Source: Auxenochlorella pyrenoidosa
Lineage: Eukaryota > Chlorophyta > Trebouxiophyceae > Chlorellales > Chlorellaceae
Direction of reading: 5' to 3'
Length of the DNA: 13,725 bases
NCBI GenBank assembly: GCA_001430745.1
Contig: KQ481938.1
Coordinates: forward strand, 1,023,265-1,036,989
In this document: positions 1-9,000 of the stretch, in pieces
Position numbering within the stretch: the stretch's first letter is position 1
How the letters are laid out: each line of letters opens with the position of its first letter
Made by a program: the position numbers and the translations under genes
The notes under the pieces: generated by a model
What the model was told of the DNA's origin: nothing
Databases searched by the model: none
What the model saw: only the letters and a program-made list of their open reading frames with translations

Positions 1-103
1 GGGGGGGCCGGGCCGGTGGACGATGTGAAACTGGGCGCATGGGAAAGAAGCCAGGGCTGCGGGGCGCCGTCGCAGGGGGCGCAGCAGAGATCGCGAGCTG
101 GCG

Positions 104-236
104 ACCATGCGGTCGCTGCTGCTGCAGCAGCGGCGATGGCGGCGGCAACAGCAGCGGCGGCGGTGGTGGCGGCAGCAGCAGCAGCAGCAGCGACCGCGTG
201 GTAGCAGCAGCGACAGCGGCAGCGGCAGCAGGCTCG
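104..236. repeat. Degenerate GCT/GCA/GGC triplet tract in probable Deg intron
   Basis: On the plus strand this is a run of gca/gcg/ggc triplets with several pure (gca)n segments. On the Deg strand it follows directly after the proposed GC splice donor at 237/236. The reading frame stays open if unspliced and would encode an Ala/Leu/Pro-rich insert with no family match, so I favour an intron. The acceptor would lie beyond the left edge. Confidence 0.6.
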
Positions 237-237
237 C

Positions 238-1980
238 CTGTCAGCAGCGCGACGTCGCACTCGGTGCCGATTGCCAGCACACGCGCCAGCCACTTGCGGT
301 CGTCGCCTCGCTTCTTCACCTTGACCTGCGGCACCGACATGGATGGTACCCGCTGGGCAGGGGGCTGAGGCGCTGTTGCACGGCACGGGCACGCCGCGCA
401 AGCCACACTGCTGCAGGGAAGACAGGTGCACACCGCCCGGCCTGCCCAGCCCGGCCTGGGTGCGGGCCCTCGGGGTGGCCGGCGCAGGGGATGGAGCAGA
501 GGCACTGTGCGCCCCAGCGCAGCGCAGCGCAGCGGGCGGCAGCACCCACCTGCGTGAAGTATTCCACGCTGTGCGCGTTGGTCAGCAGGTAGCGGGGCCC
601 CGGGCCGTCGCCCCCGCTGCTGTCTCCCACCACCACAAAGCCAGAGGAGGTGGAGGAGTACTGCCGCTTGCGCTGCCAGGGCCTGCGGGGCCGCAGTGCA
701 CAGCCGGAGGGAGCTGTTGGGACGTCCGCACGCACAGCAAATGCAAGGGGCACGCAACGTGGGCTGCACAGCCCATGCGCAAGCGCCCCCTCTGGCACAG
801 CGCTGCAGTGGCCGCCGGTTGCGATGCGTCCCGCAGGTCGGCTGCCGGGCAGGCATGCACCTCCATGCGGACAGTTGAGCACATGTACAGCTGCACGCCA
901 ATGCTCCTAGTGCAGCAGCGTGCCAGTGCCCAGGAGGCAGCTGCGGGGCGGTGCTGGGGAGGAGCACTCACAGCGAGTAGTTGGGCTCGGTGTGGTTGCA
1001 GTAGATCTTGACCACCGCGTCCATCACATCCTCTGGGCGCTGCAGCAAGAAAAAAGGATTAGAGGAATAGGGGGCGGGTGAGGTGGGGGGTGGCCAGGGG
1101 TGGGGTGGGGTGGGTGGGTGGGTGGGTGGGGTGGGGTGGGGGCCGGGAGGGCAGCGTGTGGGCGCAAGAGGGTGGGCGCATGCTAAGGGTGCGCGGCACA
1201 AACATTATGCTCATGATCGACCGTGGATGCCGAGTTGCGTCTGCGCACTGCATGCGGCAGGTGGGCGCATCGGTGACCAGCCAGGCAGAGCAGGCACAAC
1301 TGGCAGCCCAGCATCAGCAGTCACTCTCGACCCCACTTCCACCAGGGCAGGCAGGGAAATGACAAGACAGGGAGGCCGGCGCAGCACATGCAAGAGCTGC
1401 AGACTGCTGGCGGGCAGGGGCGCATATTTGGTGGTGGTGGTGGTGGGGGGGGGCTCACCTCGACAAAGTCATCGCCCTGGCTGCTCTGCGCACCGCTGCC
1501 TGCCGCCTCTGCTCTGGCTGGCTCGGGGTCCCCAGGATTCCGCAGGGTCAGCACCAGCTCGTTGCCGCGCAGCTCCAGTTTGTCTATCCGAGAAAGGTCC
1601 AGCTCCCCTCCCAGCTGGGAGACAGAGAGGGGGATGGGCGCGCCGCCCAAGGCGAGCGACGCTGGCGGTGGCGGCGCTGCGGCATTGGCGCCCACGCCGG
1701 CCGCAGATGCCTGCTGCTGCTGCTGCTGCTGCTGGCTCTGCTGCGCAGCTGCGGCTGCCTGCTGCTCACGGTGCTTGGCAGCAGTTTGCTGCGACCGGCT
1801 GCCGCCGCCGCCACTGCTGCCGCCGCTCCGCTTCTTGGCAGACACCACCAGCTGCGTGCGCTGAGCCCTGCCACCGCCAAACGCCGGTTGCAAGCATGTC
1901 GAACCGCCCTGCTGCCGCTGGAGGGCACCCCTGGCTGCCGCAAAAGCAGGCGTCACTGGCCTGGCAGGCGCCAGATGCAT
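238..1980 (-). CDS. Deg/HtrA-type serine protease, Deg9/Deg2-like, probably plastid-targeted (3' part beyond window)
   Basis: Exons read 1980-1459, 1039-972, 682-550 and 325-238, with matching phases (0, 2, 0, 1), giving 270 residues before the window edge. After splicing, residues about 178-270 carry the plant Deg signature: [20 protein letters not shown], then LLTNAHSVE with catalytic His234, then [12 protein letters not shown] with catalytic Asp265. The catalytic Ser and the PDZ domains lie off the left edge. This wording is closest to what I recall of the Deg9/Deg10 group; Deg2 is the alternative. Residues 1-174 are poorly conserved: an Ala/Arg/Gln-rich start ([20 protein letters not shown]) ending near VVSA/KK looks like a chloroplast transit peptide, followed by a Gln-rich linker with eight consecutive Gln. 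The start was chosen for that leader; an in-frame ATG at 2220 would add 80 residues. Inferred role: ATP-independent protein quality control. The fourth donor reads ACAG/GCGAGC, a GC donor that would let ALLT continue to the usual Val. Confidence 0.85.
1071..1150. repeat. G-rich GGGT/GGGGT tract inside Deg intron 1
   Basis: About 80 nt consist of GGGT and GGGGT units on the plus strand, which is the template strand of the Deg gene. The pre-mRNA would therefore be C/A-rich here, about 30-110 nt upstream of the acceptor at 1041/1040. The four or more G-runs fit the general G-quadruplex sequence pattern. The intron (1040-1458) also has a (GGT)n/poly-G stretch at about 1431-1453, next to the donor. 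Confidence 0.7.
1711..1734 (-). repeat. CAG x8 run encoding poly-Q
   Basis: Eight uninterrupted CTG units on the plus strand read as eight CAG codons in exon 1 of the Deg-like gene. They sit in the Gln/Ala-rich linker between the putative transit peptide and the protease domain. A pure single-codon run suggests replication slippage and likely length variation between strains. Confidence 0.85.
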
Positions 1981-2311
1981 AGCTCGCTGCTGAAGGCTTG
2001 TAGTAAATGTGAAGAAGCTCAGAGCACCGCTGGCGGCCGCGTGTGCTCCCAAAGCGTCCGGCTTGTGTTTCAGCAGAAAGTTTTTCAAGCTGGTGGGCGC
2101 CTGCAGATGTCTCTGAAGAGGATTTAGGAGGCACAGAAGCTCTAGCAGCAACTTTGCAGCGTCTCGGCGGCTGATGGCAGAGCACAGCGCCCCTGCTGTG
2201 CAAAAACTTTTGGGCGCCACTTTGCCTCCGCTGATGTCTCGTTAGCCTTTCTGTTTCATCCGCCGCTATCGTAGCAATCGTACCTTCGCCTTGGAAGCCC
2301 CTCTCCTCCCT
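1981..2311. promoter_or_regulatory. Divergent promoter region between the Deg-like and TatD-like genes
   Basis: The two genes point away from each other with 331 nt between the chosen start codons. The stretch is less GC-rich than its neighbours (around 2000-2100 and 2200-2290) and should hold both 5' UTRs and promoters. I see no clear TATA box in either direction. The minus strand is open upstream of the chosen Deg start to an ATG at 2220, so part of it could be coding. Confidence 0.55.
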
Positions 2312-4446
2312 ATGCAGCCCACACAGCACTCCCTCTTTGACGCTCACTGCCACTTACAGGATGGGCGCCTTCCCGCTATGCAGCACGTGCTACAAGAGGC
2401 CGCAGCTGCAGGGGTGACCCATCTGTCGTGCAACGGATGCTGGCAAGAGGACTGGGAGCGGGTGGCGGCGGCGGCAACACCGGCGCCAGGCGAGCTGCCA
2501 CCGGCGGCGAGCCCACAGGGTTCAGACCATCAACAGCCCATCATCGTTCTCAATTTCGGGCTGCACCCCTGGTGGGTGCCGCAACGCAGCCCCGACTGGC
2601 TGCGGCAGCTGCGGCAGATGCTGGAGGCATTCCCTTCAGCTGGGCTTGGCGAGGTGGGCAGCGGAGGTGGATGAAGTTTAGGCCTGGGGTGACAAGGACA
2701 GCAGGGGGCGGTGTGCATTAATGCATACCTCCCCCGAATGATCTCGTCCTGCATGCCCTGTACGTTGGTATGGCATAGCCTGGGTGCTTGCGGGCATGCT
2801 CGCCCTGCTGGCGCCGCATCCAACGCGCTCCCGCCCTGCCGCAGTGTGGGTTGGACCGCGGCCCTCGCGCGCCCGCCTGCGACTGGCAGGAACAGCTGGA
2901 GGCCTTTGAGGCGCAGTTAAAGTTGGCGGAGGAGCTGCGGAGACCTGTGTCGGTGAGTTTTTTTCTGGGCTCACGTTACATGCCAATTGCTTGGCAAGCA
3001 GCAGGCAGGGGCACCAGAATCAGAGAATCTGAGGAATGGAACTCATCAGGAGCAGTCGAGGGAGGAGGAAGAGGAGGGCACAGTGCCACTAGATTAGGAG
3101 CGGCGCAGGCGGGTTGAGGGTACCAGGGCAAACGCATGTGGGAAGCATGCCAGCAGGCTAAAGGCAGAGCACATCTGCAGACTGGAGAGCGCGGTAACGC
3201 AGCAGACAAGGCCACGCCGTGTGGAGCGGGGGAGCCGGGCACCATTGGCAGAGGGTGGCAGATGGGAAGGTGGCAACCAGCGCTTTACAGCTGCATTCAA
3301 GCAGTGCAGCGGAGAGGTGGCTTGCCTCAAAGAGTGGTGCCCCGAGTTGAAAGCAGAGGAGGCGTCACATGCTGCGCTTGCGCGCAAGCTGCTGCGGTTC
3401 GCTATTGAAGGGTGTGATGTCAATGTTGTGTGCCTGGAAGGAGGGCGGCGTGCCTGGCGCCACTTCTAGGCACGGTGCCCGCCTTCCACACCCACTCCAT
3501 TGACATCACGCCCTTCAGTATCCCCCCAGAGCCGCTGGCACGCAAGCGTGCTGGTGAGTTGTTAGGACAGGGAGGCGAGGACTGCATGAGTTGTGTTATG
3601 CTGAGCATGCGTGCATCGCATGGCTGCAAGGCCGCCATGCCAGCACCCGCTCAGCGCTTACAAACAAAGCGCCTGCCGCCCAGCAACTGCGCGCCATTCT
3701 CGCCAATGTGCCCCGCAGGTGCACTGCGTGCGCGCCTTTGGTGCTGTGCACGACGCGCTTCGCCGGCTGGCGCTCAGCGTGCCCGTCGTCCTGCACTCAT
3801 GGACGGGGGCGGCCGACATGACTGTGGCCCTGGCTCGCCTGCCCACCCCCGTCTACTTCTCGCTGTCGGGCCACCTCACCAAAGTGCCGCCCGCCAAGGC
3901 GCTGCCCATGGTGGGTGTCGCCTGCAGGAGGCACGGGGAGGAGGGATTGGGTGGGCGCCGGCGTGCCGCCGCCGGTGCTCTGCGCCGCCTTCTTGCAGGG
4001 AATGGGAGGCTGAATGCTTGGTCGACAGCGTGGCGATGGGAGGATGCGGGCAAGATTGCTGTGCTGCCGTGCGCAGCTTCCCCCTCGCTGTGTCCACATC
4101 CACAACCTGCTGCCGCCGCCTCCCCCTGCAGGTGCAAGCCATCCCGCCAGACCGGCTGTTGTTAGAGAGCGACAGTCCGGATGGCCAGCTTAGCCTGCCT
4201 GCCCCCTGGCTGGATGCGCTGCCTTCACTGGCGCACCTGCCGGCAGAGCTTGATGCAGCTGACCTGCGGCGGGTGAACCGCCCCTGCGTGCTGCGCTGGA
4301 CGCTGCGGCTGGTGGCGGCGGCGGCTGGGAGGCCAGAGGCAGAGGTGGCGCAAACCACCTGGGAAAACGCCTGCCGTGTGTTCGGATGCAAGCCTGGCAT
4401 CGTGAGCAGCCGGCATGATGGCACATGCCTGCATTCTTGCAATTGA
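2312..4446 (+). CDS. TatD-family metal-dependent hydrolase (putative deoxyribonuclease), complete
   Basis: Exons 2312-2653, 2845-2952, 3719-3910 and 4132-4446 join in phase 0 throughout and give 318 aa, a normal size for a TatD amidohydrolase-fold nuclease. All expected metal ligands are visible: His12 and His14 in FDAHCHLQD, Glu114 in GLGECGLDR, His152 in VHCVRAFG, His176 in VVLHSWTG and Asp228 in LLLESDSPD. These surround a two-metal site in a TIM barrel. Known family members act as metal-dependent DNA exonucleases or 3'-5' repair enzymes; the role here is inferred by family only. The ATG at 2312 was chosen because FDAHCHL follows nine residues later, as is usual. Introns 1 and 3 are short GT-AG introns; intron 2 (2953-3718, 766 nt) is much longer and contains a long inverted repeat. 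RRPVS joined to VHCVRAFG is the normal uninterrupted family sequence, so no exon is missing between them. No organelle targeting signal is obvious. Confidence 0.92.
3373..3550. repeat. 178-nt imperfect palindrome in TatD intron 2
   Basis: The left arm 3373-3455 and right arm 3468-3550 are reverse complements without any gap, centred at 3461.5 with a 12-nt loop. I count 62 of 83 matching positions, and several mismatches are G-U compatible. The best blocks pair 3405-3425 with 3498-3518 (gaagg-tgatgtcaatg type core) and 3375-3382 with 3541-3548. The transcribed intron could fold into a long hairpin. No target-site duplication is evident at the ends. Confidence 0.8.
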
Positions 4447-4777
4447 AGAACCCAATTCAAACCCTGCACCATCCATACAGCCTGCACACGCTGGCATGTG
4501 TGCCTGTTAGGTGAACGCCGCTCAGCTACAACAGCTGAAGCAATCTCACCAGCCAGTTATTGCAGAACGTCCCTGGAACTGCACGCGTGATACTGGGCTG
4601 TGCCTGCAGCTGCCCGCCTTTGCTGCACTTGTGCAAGATGTAGCGCCGTGCACGCTGCGTTTAGGAAGGCGGGGGCACCTTCAACCTACCTCCAGTCCCA
4701 CCCGCACCACCTTTTCGCTGCAATTTAGGGTGCGACAGACATACATTTTTGCAGCTTGAGTGTTACTTGCAAGCAGG
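4447..4777. other. Intergenic: TatD 3' UTR and promoter of the cysteine-rich gene
   Basis: These 331 nt lie between the TatD stop and the next start codon. A short open frame at 4511-4759 has no recognisable motif and no splice partner, so I treat it as untranslated. I did not find the TGTAA poly(A) signal typical of green algae here, and no clear promoter element. Confidence 0.5.
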
Positions 4778-5870
4778 ATGCAGGGCGCAGCTCTGTTGGT
4801 GCTGGTGGCCATCGTCCTGGGGCAGTGAGTCGAAGTCCAGCAGCAGAGAGCCCCTCTTGCATCATGACTCGTTTCTGCTTCCTCGCTTAGCTGCTGCCGA
4901 GCCTGTCCAAGGCGACAGTTGGGCAACACCATGTGTTGCATTCGAAGCACAAACTGCTTGGACTCGAGCTGCCAACGCATCCGCGTGTGGAATTGGAGCA
5001 GCTGTAGGTGCTGCCGAACTGCTGCACAGAGCAGCACCAGCTGCCGTCGCCGCCAGCCCATATCCCCTGCAGGTTCGGTGCTGCGCGTCTGCCGCCGACT
5101 CCCGAATTCCTCTGCATCTCATGCCCGCGCCAGTGGGACCCCTGCGCCAGCCTGGGCTGCACCAGCGACGAGGCGTGCATCGTGGCGACCTGCATTCTCG
5201 ACTCCTGCAAGCATGCATGCGTGCCGAAGGCGGTGAGGTGGCCACCAGCTGTGCCACGTGCCTTGACGTTGGCATGCCATGTAGACTGTATCCATTCTCG
5301 GCTGCCATCATCCCCTTGCCTGGCACTCTGCGATGCGCTCACCCACATCCATGCATCCGCACGTCCCCTCCCTGCCATGCCCCCGCCGCAGAGCCTGCCG
5401 CCCGACCGCACCACCTGCCCCTCCGCCGCAGCGGCCTGCCCCCGGTCTCCCTGTAACACGCTCTCCTGCTCCCTGGAGGCGGGGCAGGTCTGCGTGGACG
5501 ACTTCTGTGCCTGCCGGCCGCGCTGCGTTGACCCACGTGAGGGATGGGGTTGGGGCTGGGGGGTGAAGGAGCACGATGTTTGAGCTGGATGCATACGCCA
5601 TTGTGCAGCTGCAGGCTGAGCGAGGCAGCTGGAAGGCCATGGTACCTGCAGTGTCCACGGCCCACAGTCTTTTTTTGCATGCTGAACTCAAAGGCTTGCA
5701 GGAACTCAACTTTGTGCAGGCCATCGGTGAGACTGCTGTGGCCGAGCAAGCCGGTGCAGCACAAGTTGGGTGCCGCAGCCATCGGTCCGTGTGGCACTGC
5801 CTCAGCTCAGGTCAAAACACAGTGCAGCATCGTGCAGCTGTGCAAAGAGACATTGAGTGTCACAGGGTGA
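4778..5870 (+). CDS. Secreted cysteine-rich protein with three 8-Cys modules; 3' end uncertain
   Basis: I do not recognise the family. Exon 1 (4778-4824) encodes a signal peptide (MQGAALLVLVAIVLG). Exons 4891-5007, 5073-5232 and 5392-5536 follow with consistent phases (2, 2, 0, 1), and each encodes one module with exactly eight Cys. Modules 1 and 2 share C-x2-CPRQ; module 3 has C-x6-CPR. No transmembrane segment follows. The even Cys number and short inter-Cys spacing suggest disulfide-stabilised extracellular domains; function is unknown. The end is unresolved. If the donor at 5537 (CAC/GTGAGG) is used, tentative exons 5651-about 5728 and about 5808-5870 finish with a TGA at 5868-5870. If it is not used, the frame ends soon after with a Gly/Trp-rich tail and a TGA at 5581-5583. 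The gene is convergent with the metallopeptidase-like gene downstream. Confidence 0.6.
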
Positions 5871-6062
5871 GTTGCCTCCTGCTTCAGACGGCAGGAGGAG
5901 GCAGAGAGTGGCAGAGAGTGGGCAAGGGTTTCGGTTGACAGCTGGGGAGCAAGAGGAGGAGGGCTTGGCCGGCGATGCCAGCGGTGGAGCAGAGGGTTGA
6001 GCATGTCGATGCGCATGCTACGCGTCGGCGCCACCCGCTGGCAGGTAGAGGACGCATCGACT
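5871..6062. other. Convergent 3' ends of two secreted-protein genes
   Basis: The cysteine-rich gene ends before this stretch on the plus strand, and the repeat/metallopeptidase gene ends at 6063 on the minus strand. It is purine-rich on the plus strand (gga/gag runs at 5885-5965), and I see no coding signal in it. Each gene's 3' UTR presumably lies here and the two may overlap. Confidence 0.45.
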
Positions 6063-9000
6063 TCAGTCCAGCCTTGGGCAGTCGCAGAAGTTTACAGCGT
6101 CACCGCTGAAGAGACGGGTCAGCCGGCGGTGCTTGCTCTTGGCCAGCCCCACCAGCCGCCTGACGTCGTCCTCGGCGGCAAGGGAGCGGTCAAAGGCGCC
6201 TGGAGGCGGGTCCCCTTGGTACATCAGCCTGCGACAGTGGGCCGAACCTGAGGGGTTGGGGCCGGGTTCGCTGCCCAACAGGTGGGCAGGCCCAGTCATC
6301 CGGCTCCCACAGACATGGGCGGCGCCAGCAGGGTTCCTGCAAGCTGTACTCAGAAGCGATGGCGCAGCAGCAGTGGCAGCGCCGACACTACACAAACTGC
6401 CAGCTGTTGAGGACCCACATGAGGTCAATCTCGCCAGTGGCAGGGTAGGCGGGCGTGGTCGGCAGGGCGGTCTGCGCACAGGCAGGTTCGCACTTGTGGG
6501 GCCTTCAGCACGCTTCCACAGCCGCACATGGCAGCCAGAAAGGGCTGGCGCAAAGGCACGCGCCGATGGAGGGCCCCACGCGCCCTTGCCTGGTAGATGC
6601 TGCTGCTGCCCTTGTGCGTCCAGCTCCAGCTCTGCCCCCTTGTGAGGGGGAAGGCGCCATACTTGACCACAGGTGCGCTGTCGGGCGGGGCGGCACGCAG
6701 CACAGCGTGCCCAACTTCATGCGCCATCCACTCTTTGAACTCGTATGCAGCCTGCGCCTCCCAGCCGCTGCCAAAGCGGGCGCGGGCGCAGCCCTCGTTG
6801 TAGAACACCACTGCAGGTGCAGCGGGCCATGGAGGCCAGGAGTTGGTCGGGCCCCTGGTCAGGTCGGCGGGTTGGGGGAGAGTGCTGGGGGTTTGGCCGG
6901 CAGCCACAGCGGCCTGCCCGTGGATGCCTAAGCTGTTTGTTCTCCTGTCCCTGTCCCTCACCAGGGTTGGCGTTGAAGGATGCAGGGCTGGTCACGTTGG
7001 CGTGCTTGCACTCTTTTTCTCTGTAGGCAGGGGCCAGCGGGGAGGGTAGGGGCGCGCAGGCGGCAGAAGGCCCAGGCTCTACAGGGCACGTGCAGCCCAC
7101 ACGACACACCAACGCGCGAGGCCTTCAAATCACATGTGCCCATGCCCACTGTTTGCGCACGTGACGCGCTGCAGCTCGACGGGCAGGCCAGAGGACCGCT
7201 CTGCCACCTCAGCCAGCACAGCGTAGCGCTTGCCGTCCGCCAGCTGGACACGCTGGCCGGGCAGCTTGCGGCTCCAGTTTTCATAAATGGCAGTCTGCAG
7301 GGTTTCCAGGCGTGCGGTCACCACTCCCGGCAGCACTTGATGACCACGCTTGCACGCAGCAGATGTTTGCGCACCGTGCGCAGCCAGAAAGCAGGCCCTC
7401 CTGCCCTCCCTCCCGTGCGCTTGCCTTTGCTAGCGCCTTGAGCTGGGCCCACAGCACGTCGCTGATGTTGCTGCCGCGCTTAAAGTTGAGCACAATCTTG
7501 ACCCGGATCGTGGTCGTGGCGCAATAGGGGTACTCCTGAGCAGCATGGACGGGGGTGCCAGCAACTCAATCTTAGGGGCACCTGGGCCTTGTGGCCTGCC
7601 TGCTGCTGCAGCAGCCCTGATATGCCTGCTTGGCACCGTGGGGCTGCCAAACAGGCGAGGTGGGGCAGCCAGTGGCCCGCATCTTGCAGCTGATGGCAGC
7701 GAGCGCATGCCTGCCTGCCTGCGCCACTCACCTCGACCTCCACCCAATCAACGGGACTGATCTTGAGCGCCGCCTCGGTAGCTGCTGCAGCCTCGGCGGG
7801 GTCCCCCCGCCACAGGTATGTTGTCCCAAGCTTCAGGCGTTCTGACGAGTTGGGAGGGACAGCCACGTCCTGCCTGCACGCAGGAGGGGCAGGCAAGTGG
7901 GCACGCGACTTGCGGCGGCCATGCGGCAGGTCGACGTTTGTTGGCCAGGCGTCCAAGCGGTCGGGTGGTGAGGGCGCTTCTGGAAGAGCAGTTGGCTGTG
8001 ATCTGGGCGAGCCCATCCACTAGCCCGGGCCCCACCTGACCGAGCTCCTGCCCAACTGCCGGCCGCCGGCAGAGACCAGGAACTCAACATACACGTCGGG
8101 GTTGACAGCGGCACCTGGGCTGCTGTCCCAGCTTTGCTTGCCGCCCTGCAGCCGCGGGCCGGTTGCACATGCATCAGGTGGAGGGGCTGGCGGATTGGAT
8201 GCCAGCAGCTGCGCTGCAATGGCCAGAACTCAAGGCAGCTGGGAGCTGGGTGGTCGCCGCGCAGCAGGTGGCGTGTGCAGTGCAAGCCTGAAGACCACTT
8301 GTGCGGCAGTTCAGCACTTGCCGGCCAGTGCCATCGTCCCAGAAGTGGCATTCCAGCATGCATGCATGGGGGCTTGCCTTTCTGGGGTTCACGCTGGCCT
8401 CAAAGTAGCCCAGGCTGTTGGTGGAGGCGGCGCCCATGAACTCGCGCCCCAAGAAGTCGGCATCCCACACCTGGCAGCGGCAGAGGGCAGGGCGTGTGGA
8501 CAACCTCGTGCCTTCGGCGCTGCAGCATCAAGTGTGCCCATGCGGCTGCCTGCGCCTGGGCAGCAGCGCCGCCAGCACCTGCAGAGCGCGCACCGAGCGG
8601 GCGGCTGGCTGCCCCACCTGCACGGAAAGGCCTGCGGCTGGCCCGCAGGTCTCGTGCCAGAGAGCCCTGCCCGTCACCCAGATGCGGGACAGGTTGAGCT
8701 TGTAGGTCAGCACCAGGGGGGCGTCCATTGTGACGGAAGTAGTGTGCCACAGCCGCCCCTTGACATACACCTGCACGATTCTGGGTGGGAGCGGCGCATG
8801 GGCCGCTGCAGGAAGAGGGAGCAAAGGCTGCTTGCAATAAGGTCGCCGGGCACCAGCCGGAGGGCAGCGACAGGCAGGTTGGTGCTTGCCAGCAGCAAGG
8901 CAGGGCCCAATCCATGGCCCCAGCTGTGCCAGCCAGCCCTCAGCCAACCTCCAGTTGAACGTCCGGGAAGCTGGAGAGGCCGCAGCAGCCGTCCCACAGC

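Noticed and set aside
1083..1982. Long plus-strand open frame (299 codons) opposite the Deg exon 1
   Set aside because: It is an antisense shadow of the Deg exon and intron; its product is low-complexity with no motif, while the minus strand gives the conserved Deg blocks with correct splicing.
3221..3469. Open frame in TatD intron 2 with a protein-like stretch (KEWCPELKAEEASHAALARK)
   Set aside because: The TatD family sequence is continuous across the intron without it, it overlaps one arm of the palindrome, and joining it would break the conserved RRPVS-VHC junction. It could still be a relic or alternative exon.
6384..6397. TAG shortly after NSWQFV as the true end of the metallopeptidase-like protein
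   Set aside because: Possible, but a protein-like frame continues after a good acceptor at 6229 (LMYQGDPPPGAFDRS, AAEDDVRRL), so I favour splicing at the weak GTTTGT donor. Transcripts should decide.
8318..8328. Alternative GC donor (CCG/GCAAGT) ending exon 9 of the metallopeptidase-like gene
   Set aside because: It would leave phase 2, which does not fit the next acceptor at 8145; the GT donor at 8317 keeps phase 0 and the reading frame into PDVYVEF.
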